Shown here piece after piece: positions 27,360 through 34,680 of a stretch of DNA of 64,000 nucleotides. Numbering within the stretch: the stretch's first letter is position 1; each line of letters starts with the position of its first letter. Origin of the DNA: Polyangiaceae bacterium (GTDB lineage Bacteria > Myxococcota_A > Polyangia > Polyangiales > Polyangiaceae); the NCBI GenBank assembly GCA_016715885.1, contig JADJXL010000026.1:124001-188000 (forward strand), read 5' to 3'. The translations under genes and the position numbers were made by a program. The notes beneath the pieces are model-generated. The model was given only the letters and a program-made list of their open reading frames with translations, was not told the DNA's origin and did no database searches.

Positions 27360-27476
27360 TGTTGCCCTTTCCGTGGCGGGAAGAGAAGAGTAACAAGCGT
27401 TGGGTTGAATGGGCAAGAGCGTGGCGTTTTTCATAATCGCCTCGCCCCCCATCGCCGGCCATTCCCCTAACCCTTT

Positions 27477-27512
27477 TTGACCGCATTGCAAAAACCCGGG
27501 GAAGCGGATTAG
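27477..27512 (+). repeat. 36-bp direct repeat, right copy
   Basis: This degenerate copy of the DUF3368 gene end would read LTALQKPGEAD stop. It has the same orientation as 24654-24689. It sits upstream of the 711-residue gene and just before the 42-bp repeat element. Confidence 0.65.
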
Positions 27513-27530
27513 CTTTAGGAGCATCCCGCC

Positions 27531-27740
27531 GGAAAGCGATCCGCACGCGAACACCACGCCTTGACGAGCGTCGACGACGCGTCTGGCGCATCGACACACG
27601 GCTTCGCGACGGTCTGCAGCGCGAGTGGGGATTCCCCAGAGCCGTTCGAGACCCTCGGGAACGCGTGTGGGGATTCCCCAGAGCCGTTCGGGAGCCTCGG
27701 GAACGCGTGTGGGGATTCCCGAGAGCCGTTCGAGACCCTC
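27531..27740. repeat. 42-bp palindromic repeat element, locus R1 (three units)
   Basis: A conserved leader of about 90 bases, starting GGAAAGCGA and including GACGACGCGTCTGGCGCAT, is followed by three tandem 42-bp units. Each unit is centred on a dyad GTGGGGATTCCCCAGAG, altered to GGGGATTCCCGAGAG in the last. The same leader-plus-units structure occurs at 58758 and 62221. Because 42 is a multiple of three, open frames run through it on both strands (14-residue period). Its position between the divergent 711-residue and sulfatase genes suggests a regulatory or structural role. The rest of 27360-27862 shows no gene. Confidence 0.8.
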
Positions 27741-27862
27741 CCCAATGGCGTGCGTTTGCCAATGCCCTTTCCTTCCGCCCTTCACATGACCGAGCGATGA
27801 AATTTCTGGCGCTTCGCCAAGGCGCTTCCATTTTCGTATTGGTTCAGCATACTCTCGGATTC

Positions 27863-29470
27863 ATGCAACGACGTCCCAACGTACTCGTGATCATGACTGA
27901 CGAAGAGCGGTATCCGCCGGTGTACGAGACCGACGAAATCGCGCGCTATCGCCGGGAGCAGCTCCCCGGTCAACAAGAAATTCGTGCCCGTAGCGTCGAA
28001 TTTCATCGCCATTATACAGCATCCACCGCGTGCGTGCCGAGTCGCGCGTCGCTGTTCACCGGTCATTATCCCACGCTTCATGGTGTTCGAGCGACCGATG
28101 GTGCGGCGAAATCAGCGCGTGACCCCGCCATGTTTTGGCTCGACCCGAACACCGTTCCGACGATGGGTCATTATTTTCGTGCCGCAGGATACCGGACGTT
28201 TTACCATGGAAAGTGGCACGTTTCCCATGCAGACTTGATGACGCCCGATACGCAAACGCCGATTGCATCGAGCGACGCTGCGGGGAAAGTCGTCGAGCCC
28301 AATCATACGCTCTACAAAAATGCCAATCGCCTCGCTTCGTATGGGTTCGATGGTTGGATTGGACCCGATCCGCATGGCGCGGCCCAATCCAATTGTGGCC
28401 TCTTGCGCGATCCGCTGTTCGCCGACCAAGTCGTCGCGCGCCTCGACGAGCTGCATGCCAGCACCGATGAAACGCCGTGGCTGCTCGTCGCGCCGCTCGT
28501 GAATCCACACGACATCGTTCTTTTCGGCATTTTGTGGCGCTCGTGGGGATATGTTTTCGACGACGAAACGGTGCCCGAAATTCCCGAACCTCCGACCCAA
28601 GATGAATCGTTGCGGTCGAAGCCGAGTTGCCAAGCTGATTACGTCGAGAAATACGGCAGCGTGTTTTTACCTCAACCACAATTGCCGCTCTTCCGGCGAT
28701 TCTACTATTATCTGCACAAGCTCGTCGACAAGGAAGTGCGGCGGATTTACCAGAAGCTGCGCGCATCGCGATTTGGGGACAATACCATCGTCCTTTATAC
28801 GTCCGACCATGGCGATATGCTGGGCGCGCATGGAGGCATGCACCAGAAATGGCACAATGCCTACGACGAAGCGATTCGTGTTCCGCTGCTCATCAGTGCT
28901 CCGGGGCTCGAACCTGGCCGCCAAATTCAACAGCCGACATCGCATGTCGATCTCTTGCCGACGCTGCTCGGATTGGCAGGTATCGATGCGGACGCAGTGC
29001 GCAAAGCATTGGCGTCGACGCACACCGAAGCGCAGCCGCTCGTGGGGCGAGATTTGTCGCGCCATCTGCAAAATGGCAATATCCCGGACGAACCCATCTA
29101 TTTCATTACGGAAGACGAAGTCTCCGAAGGGCTCGATCAAACCACGGTGACGGGACGATCGTACGAAGCCGTCGCCGAACCGGCAAAAGTCGAAGCGATC
29201 ATTACGCGGCTCGATGATGGTTCGGGAGGACGGTTATGGAAATACGCGCGGTCGTACAAGAATTCGCTCATCGGTGATCCCACGACGAAGGCCGAAGAGC
29301 GGGACAAGTCCGAATACGAGCTGTACGATCTCGATGCGGATCCCACCGAAAAGAACAACTTGGCGCACTTCGGGCACAAGACCCGTGATTCACGCGCTGC
29401 CGAAGACAAACTCGAAAGTCTCCTGGCTGAAGTACGCGAGCGCAAAGCATTGCATCCGCAGCGTCGATGA
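27863..29470 (+). CDS. Sulfatase (type I, formylglycine-dependent)
   Basis: This 535-residue alkaline-phosphatase-superfamily enzyme hydrolyses sulfate or possibly phosphonate monoesters. The maturation motif CVPSR (C57, to be oxidised to formylglycine) lies in STACVPSRASLFTGHYPT. Metal ligands are visible in NVLVIMTDEERYPP and YTSDHGDMLGAHG, and HGKWH is a further active-site signature. No signal peptide is seen from ATG 27863; the in-frame ATG 27797 would add a mildly hydrophobic segment. The substrate is unknown. The sulfatase-modifying enzyme must be encoded elsewhere. The gene has no obvious operon partners. Confidence 0.9.
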   Translation: MQRRPNVLVIMTDEERYPPVYETDEIARYRREQLPGQQEIRARSVEFHRHYTASTACVPSRASLFTGHYPTLHGVRATDGAAKSARDPAMFWLDPNTVPTMGHYFRAAGYRTFYHGKWHVSHADLMTPDTQTPIASSDAAGKVVEPNHTLYKNANRLASYGFDGWIGPDPHGAAQSNCGLLRDPLFADQVVARLDELHASTDETPWLLVAPLVNPHDIVLFGILWRSWGYVFDDETVPEIPEPPTQDESLRSKPSCQADYVEKYGSVFLPQPQLPLFRRFYYYLHKLVDKEVRRIYQKLRASRFGDNTIVLYTSDHGDMLGAHGGMHQKWHNAYDEAIRVPLLISAPGLEPGRQIQQPTSHVDLLPTLLGLAGIDADAVRKALASTHTEAQPLVGRDLSRHLQNGNIPDEPIYFITEDEVSEGLDQTTVTGRSYEAVAEPAKVEAIITRLDDGSGGRLWKYARSYKNSLIGDPTTKAEERDKSEYELYDLDADPTEKNNLAHFGHKTRDSRAAEDKLESLLAEVRERKALHPQRR

Positions 29471-29628
29471 CGTCGAAATGGGCCGCTTTCTCATGCGCCC
29501 ATGAAAACCCGCGCACGTCGCCCCTCGGCTGCGTGGGAATTGTCGAAAATGACGGTTTACTCGCATTCAGCGCTGGACGAGCGCGGCGCCTTCCTCCTAT
29601 CGTCGGCGCGTCCAAGGAGCTCGCTCTC

Positions 29629-30360
29629 ATGTCCACCTCCCGCCTTCGCCTGCTCGCTTCTCTCGGCTCGATGTCCCTCCTCGCGGGCTGCGGCCCAGCG
29701 CAACGTGCAACACCTTCCCCCGCCCCGGGGACCTCGGCCCGGCCCGCGCCGACGGCATCCGCGCCTGCCGCCTCGGCTCCCGCGAGCGCGGCGGCCCCGG
29801 CGGCCGGACCCAAGGCGCCCGAAAAGCCGGCGCTCATGGCCGACGTCGACGCCGCGGCCGTGAGCGCCCAGTGCGCGAAGATCGAAGCCAAGCAGCACGC
29901 ATCGCTCGACGCGCTCGCGAAAAAAGGCCTACCCGCCGCGCAGATCACCGCGGCCAAGGAGCTCTTCGGCAAGTGCCAGCCCGTGGGCAAGGCCGCGAGG
30001 CCGCCGCGCAAAAAGGTGGCGAGAGTCCGTTCGGATCCAGCGTCCCGGCGATGATCATCGAAAAGGAGTTTTGCAAGGCGCTCCCCGCCGGCAAGCTCCC
30101 GCCGGAGGATCTCGCCGACCGGACCCTCGACGCCTACTGCGGAGGGGGTTGCGCCGCTGCGTCGACGATCCGGGTCATCTACGGAGCCACGCGGGGCATG
30201 TTGGAAGCTCGGCAACCGGCGTCGCGACCCTGATTTCCGCTCGGAATGCGCGTTTGTGCGAGACAGCGTGATGAAGTCGCTCGTTGCGGCAGGTGTTGCC
30301 AGAGAAACAGCACGAATTACTGGTTTTTGGATCGAGCAGGTGCTGACGATCGTGCCATGA
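29629..30360 (+). pseudogene. Frameshifted small lipoprotein gene
   Basis: Frame 1 begins at ATG 29629, with AAGGAG ten bases upstream, and encodes MSTSRLRLLASLGSMSLLAGC, a lipoprotein signal followed by a long Ala/Pro linker and a helical cysteine-containing domain (AQCAKIEAKQHASLDAL). After about 29995 the protein-like signal moves one frame back (GGESPFGSSVPAMIIEKEFCKALPAG...AYCGGGCAAAS) to a stop at 30233. Near 30210 it moves again to a frame reading DPDFRSECAFVRDSVMKSL up to 30360. The gene is either multiply frameshifted or affected by sequencing indels. The intact product would be an exported cysteine-bearing lipoprotein of unknown role. Confidence 0.6.
30255..30283 (+). repeat. 29-bp repeat shared with 46550-46578
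   Basis: The 29 bases TGTGCGAGACAGCGTGATGA plus GTCGCTCG-type tail are identical at both sites and encode VRDSVMKSL in one frame. This suggests that the sequence at 46.5 kb is a relic of a related lipoprotein gene. Confidence 0.6.
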
Positions 30361-30376
30361 AACGAGGAGCCGCAGG

Positions 30377-30814
30377 ATGAAAAAGAAAAAGCTTCTCCAA
30401 ATGATCGAAGAGCTCGAAATTCAGACGGAATTCCGGAAAGCCGCCGTCCTGGCGCTCGCGCATGCGGTCAAGCCGACGACGACGTTTCGTTATCATTACT
30501 TGATGTATGCAATCAATAACGATTTCGTCGCGGCAGACGTCGAGGGCATCGACAATTTTTTTCGCTGGGCATTCAAGCGTGAGGACTCTCATTTTTCACG
30601 CGAGGTTCAAGGACCGCTGACGCGCGAAGAGATGCTGGAGACATTCGACGAGTATGTTCCGTCGCGAAAAGGAAAGCTCGAGGAAATTCTTCGCGTGGAT
30701 CGATCGGATGGCGAGATGGGAGTTTGGCACAAATGGGCCAATATCGTTCTCGGTCCTGATCCCAATCGCAAGCCCGACGATGATGAATTGAACGAGCCGG
30801 AGTCGAAACCATGA
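30377..30814 (+). CDS. Small hypothetical protein, paralogue 1 of a tandem pair
   Basis: This 145-residue, highly charged, probably helical protein starts MKKKKLLQMIEELEIQ after a GAGGAG-containing leader. It is unrecognised. It shares an overall plan with the next gene: a lysine-rich start, a YHYLMYAI/GHYAISAL motif, an aromatic-rich helix and a C-terminal HKWANIVLG/LHYADLVLG motif. The stop overlaps the next start by four bases. A fragment of this gene recurs at 34315-34465, on the other side of cassette A. Confidence 0.65.
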   Translation: MKKKKLLQMIEELEIQTEFRKAAVLALAHAVKPTTTFRYHYLMYAINNDFVAADVEGIDNFFRWAFKREDSHFSREVQGPLTREEMLETFDEYVPSRKGKLEEILRVDRSDGEMGVWHKWANIVLGPDPNRKPDDDELNEPESKP

Positions 30815-31188
30815 GAAAAAAAGCACTCAAGCGACGCATCGAGGACATCAAGGCGCGTAATGCGTTCCTCGACGAGGTTTTACGCTCGCTCATGTATACC
30901 GTCAATCCGCCGCGTGGCCATTATGCAATTTCGGCGCTCTTGAATCATCTCACGGCAAAAGAAGTGGAGATGATTGATGCGTTTTGGAAATGGGCGGACA
31001 TGCAGGACCGATCAACGCTGACCAAAGAAGCGCTGATTCGAGCCTTCGACGCGCGAATGCCCATGAAGCTGCGCGGGCAGCTCTCACAAATGCTCGAAGA
31101 CCACCGAAAAGATCAAACGCCTCAGTTTCTGCACTATGCAGATCTCGTGCTTGGCAAAGAAGGGCCACCAGGAGCTCAAGAACGATAG
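30811..31188 (+). CDS. Small hypothetical protein, paralogue 2 of a tandem pair
   Basis: This 125-residue, basic-start, helical protein is translationally coupled (ATGA) to the preceding gene and distantly similar to it (both end in an (A/L)xxxLVLG motif), so the pair probably arose by tandem duplication. Function is unknown; a two-subunit complex is plausible. It converges with cassette A. Confidence 0.6.
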   Translation: MRKKALKRRIEDIKARNAFLDEVLRSLMYTVNPPRGHYAISALLNHLTAKEVEMIDAFWKWADMQDRSTLTKEALIRAFDARMPMKLRGQLSQMLEDHRKDQTPQFLHYADLVLGKEGPPGAQER

Positions 31189-31269
31189 ACTGCGATTTTT
31201 GTTACGCTCGTACTTCGGGCGGTCGTTTCGGGCATCGTCGAGCCTTTGCGTGGTTGCAACGAATTTGCA

Positions 31270-32091
31270 TCAACCGCCGGGGTATTGGGCGTCGAGATCG
31301 CGCAAGATATCTGAATAGGATCCCGTGATGCCTGTGCTCAACTCGTTGTAGCACGCCGGATCTGCGTTGGTGCGCGTTAATTCCGCTTCGAGGAGACCGG
31401 GCGATTTGAGCCATTCCCGATGTTTCAATTCGGGATCCGAGTCGGCAACTTCATGCAAGCGCCTCATCATGCGCGCATGAATTTCATCCTCCGATGCATT
31501 GCGCATGCGTTCCATGGCGGCGCGCAGAACGTCCTTGACGCTTCCCGCGGGGGTATCCACCCACATCCGAATGGTCCCTTCATAATAATAGTGCATCAGA
31601 CTCGTCAGCGTATATTGGCGGATACGAAGATATCGCAACGTGTCGAGCTGTTCCCAAAACGACAACACCGCTTCCAACCGTTGTGACATGCGGGCGATGG
31701 TGGTTTCCCACGGGGTGATGGCAATGGCCAATGCACCCCAGGGATACCGACACGCGAATGCTTCGCAGTTGGGTCTGAAGACCTCCCGTGGAAGCGAAGA
31801 GCTTGCACTTGCTTCCATCAGCAGGAAATCGACCAAATAGAAAAACCAATGCGGATCGTACGTGTCTTCCCCAAACGCGATCATGTCAGCTTCCACGCCA
31901 GAACAAATCATGACCGAGCCCGGCGGCACGGGAATCAGTTTCGGCTCGGGAAAGTCCCCACGTTCCTCGAAACGTTTCGCCCACTTCTTCGCTTCGGCTT
32001 TCATCTTGCGCCGGCAGGTGGCGTGGGGGCCATACAGAAACGCCGGGAAAAGCAGCGCACTCGGGTCTGTCGGGGCTGTCGTGTCGGGCAT
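31270..32091 (-). CDS. Cassette A downstream gene, conserved hypothetical
   Basis: This 273-residue soluble protein is not assigned to a family. It is rich in aromatic residues (HWFFYLVDFLL, RYPWGALAIA, LMHYYYEGTIRMW) and lacks a signal peptide or membrane helix. ATG 32091 is chosen because it follows the upstream gene by 40 bases and the paralogue at 59906 starts at the equivalent point. The two genes are kept together in both cassette copies, so their products probably interact. One possibility is that it neutralises or escorts the nuclease-like partner; this is inference. Confidence 0.7.
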   Translation of the reverse strand: MPDTTAPTDPSALLFPAFLYGPHATCRRKMKAEAKKWAKRFEERGDFPEPKLIPVPPGSVMICSGVEADMIAFGEDTYDPHWFFYLVDFLLMEASASSSLPREVFRPNCEAFACRYPWGALAIAITPWETTIARMSQRLEAVLSFWEQLDTLRYLRIRQYTLTSLMHYYYEGTIRMWVDTPAGSVKDVLRAAMERMRNASEDEIHARMMRRLHEVADSDPELKHREWLKSPGLLEAELTRTNADPACYNELSTGITGSYSDILRDLDAQYPGG

Positions 32092-32131
32092 GGTGCCCAC
32101 GCCCTTCGCATAGGCCGACGACGATGGCAAG

Positions 32132-34186
32132 TCAATTCGGGGAAACGGCTTTGGGGCTCGATGGTGTTTTTCCGGGCGCGGCAGGACGCGCGGGCGTCGG
32201 GCGCGGAGGATGGACATCCGACCCCAAGGACGGCGCATTTACCGGAGGCGGAGCCTTGGGGGGCGCGGCTGGTTGCTTCGCAGGCGCAGGTACGCGGACA
32301 ATGGGCACCACCCGAGGCGTCGCGTCCATCTGGCCCCACAGCCTCGCCGAAAGCACGGCCTCCGCAGCCAGACCGACGCCCTGAATGGGCAGCGTCACGA
32401 TGTTGCGGAAATGCCCCAGCGTTTCCCGGGCCCCCACGAGCATTTCGACGGTAAGAAATAGATCTTCCGCATCCGCCGCCATCTCCTTTTCGGAGATGTC
32501 CCGCCATCGACCGTCTTGGATGGCCTGTCGCCATTCTTCTTCCAAGGTGGCCACGTCCTTGCCGGATTCGGCAACCTCGGGCTTGATCCATCGATAGAGT
32601 AACAAACCAGGCGCTGCGGAATGCCATTTGACGGCCCAGAGGCGCGTGCCCCGTTTGAAACGTATCCACAATTCGCCCTCGTACTTGGGGCCCGGAACGA
32701 AGACCTTGGGCTTTCCGACCATGCCGACGTTCAGGACGCCGATGTACTGCGCAAGTTTTTCCTTGCCTTTCACAAAATGCTTGGGTCCTTCAGGCTTGAT
32801 CTCGAAGACATAGTGCTCCTTCGTTGTCGCACGCGTGATGTGTGTGATGTCGGGACGCAGGTCGGCTTCGGACCAGTGAAGCAACTTCTTCTGACCACCC
32901 GCATTGTCAACGATGGTCGCAACGCTGACGTGGTTCTTGAAGACAAACTCGCCTAGACGTTCGTAACGGGCCTTGTAATGATAGGCGATCGCGCGATGGG
33001 CCGAGTACCCCATGAAGTACTGCCACGGCATGTTCCCGAACCGGCCTGGGAGCGTGTACGCTTCCGGTGCACTGGGGTGCGGTGGAACGACGGGACCGTC
33101 GGGGTTCGTCGCACCGGGGTGCATCTGCGGAGACGAACCATCCGCCTTGTCCGCGAGAAGGCGCGGGTCGGGACGCACCGGCGGCGGCTTGCGCATCACC
33201 GGGAGCAGCCGCGCAACCGTGTCGTCGTGCGCGCTCCACAGCGTCACCGACCGCAGGTAGTCCGTCAACGTTTTGCCCGGCAACACGGGCATCTCCGCGG
33301 CCGCTCGCGTTCGTCCCAGCTCCTCCCGCGCCTGGACCAACCGCTCCACCACTTCGTGCAATGCTCGCCCTAATCGCGATATCTCGCGCAGCGTCGGCTC
33401 ACGCCATCGCTTGGCCACATACGCATCGCCATAAGCTTCCGCGGTGTGCTGCTCCGCGCTGAGCACCAGCCATTGGTATTCGACAACCCCCGGATCCGTC
33501 GTAGCCCACGCGATTTTCCACGGCGCTGCTCCCTCGGCAAACCGCACACCCACCTCGCCCGCGCAGCCCGTCCCCAATTTGAACTTCGGAACGCCGAGCA
33601 TGGCGTGGTTGATCACCCGAAGATGCCAATCGATCTTGTTGTTCGCCGCCGCTCGGTGGGTTTGTCCCCACGGCACGACCTCGAATAAAACCCGCCCCTC
33701 GACATCCGCGAGATCAATGAGCCGATCCTTGTCGAAATCCGCTACGATGTGGGTGTTTCCACCCGCTTCGTCGACAACCTCCGCCAGGTTGCCGTCTTTG
33801 GGCACGCGGTACGTTGGATGAGCAGCCGCATAATGTTCGCGAATGAGCCTCAGCGCGGCATATCCCAAGTGATATTCGGAAGGCCAAGCCCCGGGCTCGT
33901 CATCTTGGGTGTACGGTTCGGGGAGCTTGCTGTCCTCAAAGATGCCGATTTTGTCGGACGAACGCCCGCTCACCCATTGCCCCATCAGATGCGCAGAACG
34001 CCGCGCCTCAGCGCTCACTTGGGCATTGGTTATTTGCAGAAATGCCGCCGAATCCGGCTGCACGACGCGGACGACACCAGGTCCACAACCAAGGATCGCC
34101 CATGCAAACCCCACGAGCACCGCGTTGGTCAATACAATCACGACGATGCGAAGGTATTGCGCGACGAAATGGCGGGCAGCTTGCAT
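32132..34186 (-). CDS. Envelope-associated protein with tandem PD-(D/E)xK-like domains
   Basis: This 684-residue protein starts with a hydrophobic segment (about residues 14-33) ending in ILGC (C34), consistent with a lipoprotein or anchored protein. Residues about 100-325 and 385-625 are two copies of one domain: YHLGYAALRLIREHY...VVDEAGG aligns with YFMGYSAHRAIAYHY...IVDNAGG, and PWKIAWATTDPGVVEYQWL aligns with LWAVKWHSAAPGLLLYRWI. The second copy has RPDI (D446) followed by VFEIKP (E462, K464), the D...ExK pattern of PD-(D/E)xK nucleases. The first copy keeps FEV but has no lysine. A Pro/Ala-rich tail (about 635-684) ends the protein. Nuclease activity is a prediction. Confidence 0.7.
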   Translation of the reverse strand: MQAARHFVAQYLRIVVIVLTNAVLVGFAWAILGCGPGVVRVVQPDSAAFLQITNAQVSAEARRSAHLMGQWVSGRSSDKIGIFEDSKLPEPYTQDDEPGAWPSEYHLGYAALRLIREHYAAAHPTYRVPKDGNLAEVVDEAGGNTHIVADFDKDRLIDLADVEGRVLFEVVPWGQTHRAAANNKIDWHLRVINHAMLGVPKFKLGTGCAGEVGVRFAEGAAPWKIAWATTDPGVVEYQWLVLSAEQHTAEAYGDAYVAKRWREPTLREISRLGRALHEVVERLVQAREELGRTRAAAEMPVLPGKTLTDYLRSVTLWSAHDDTVARLLPVMRKPPPVRPDPRLLADKADGSSPQMHPGATNPDGPVVPPHPSAPEAYTLPGRFGNMPWQYFMGYSAHRAIAYHYKARYERLGEFVFKNHVSVATIVDNAGGQKKLLHWSEADLRPDITHITRATTKEHYVFEIKPEGPKHFVKGKEKLAQYIGVLNVGMVGKPKVFVPGPKYEGELWIRFKRGTRLWAVKWHSAAPGLLLYRWIKPEVAESGKDVATLEEEWRQAIQDGRWRDISEKEMAADAEDLFLTVEMLVGARETLGHFRNIVTLPIQGVGLAAEAVLSARLWGQMDATPRVVPIVRVPAPAKQPAAPPKAPPPVNAPSLGSDVHPPRPTPARPAAPGKTPSSPKAVSPN

Positions 34187-34680
34187 CCTTCGAGGGCATC
34201 AGGTCGGAGCCCGGCTGTCAATCCTATGCCACGGGCCCTCGCAGATCCGGCTACTCCTCGATGTGCAGGTAATAGGTCGCCGCGGTCTCGAACCAACGAA
34301 AATTGCAGAGACAAGGCTTCGAAGAACTCGAATTTCAGACGGAATTTCGGAAAGCTGCCGTCCTGGCGCTCGCGCATGCGGTCAAACCGACGGCGACGTT
34401 TCGTTATCATTACTTGATGTATGCAATCCATAGCGATTTCGTCGCGGCGGACGTCGAGGGCATCGGGTGCATTGAGAGCACCGCGCGTGAACACACGGAA
34501 CGCCGGGCATGACGTAAGGCGGCGTAACGGCGTCAAGGCGAATTTGCCGGACTATTCGGACTAGGCACACGCGCGTCCCAGATAGCGACAGCTTTATTGT
34601 TGACATAGGACGAACTCCTTGAAAGAATGCGCGATCGCGAGGCAACACGCCCCGCATGGCCTACCCCTGATTCGAGCGTC
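34187..34680. other. Intergenic junction between cassette A and the hsd locus
   Basis: The only recognisable content is a 150-base fragment of the 30377 gene at 34315-34465. After it the sequence to the hsdM start shows no gene-like frame. The promoter of the hsd operon should lie near 34500-34670. Confidence 0.5.
34315..34465 (+). pseudogene. Truncated copy of the 30377 gene
   Basis: The translation FEELEFQTEFRKAAVLALAH...FRYHYLMYAIHSDFVAADVEG closely matches residues about 10-59 of the protein encoded at 30377 and then stops matching. It lacks a start context and the C-terminal half. It has the same orientation as the parent and lies just outside cassette A, so cassette A is bracketed by the parent and this fragment. 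Confidence 0.8.

Larger units (their letters stand above)
31222..34203 (-). repeat. Segmental duplication, cassette copy A (matches 59040-62038)
   Basis: About 3 kb carrying two complete genes is repeated in the same orientation 28 kb downstream. Similarity starts abruptly at TCGTTTCGGGCATCGTCGAG and ends abruptly at GAGGGCATCAGG, just outside the two genes, so the unit behaves as a cassette. By eye, substitutions are common but the colinearity is nearly complete. Confidence 0.9.

Noticed and set aside
27531..27785. Translation of the 42-bp repeats as the N-terminus of the 711-aa protein
   Set aside because: The same sequence is open in both directions at three unrelated loci, and a good ribosome-binding site precedes ATG 27359 after the repeat.
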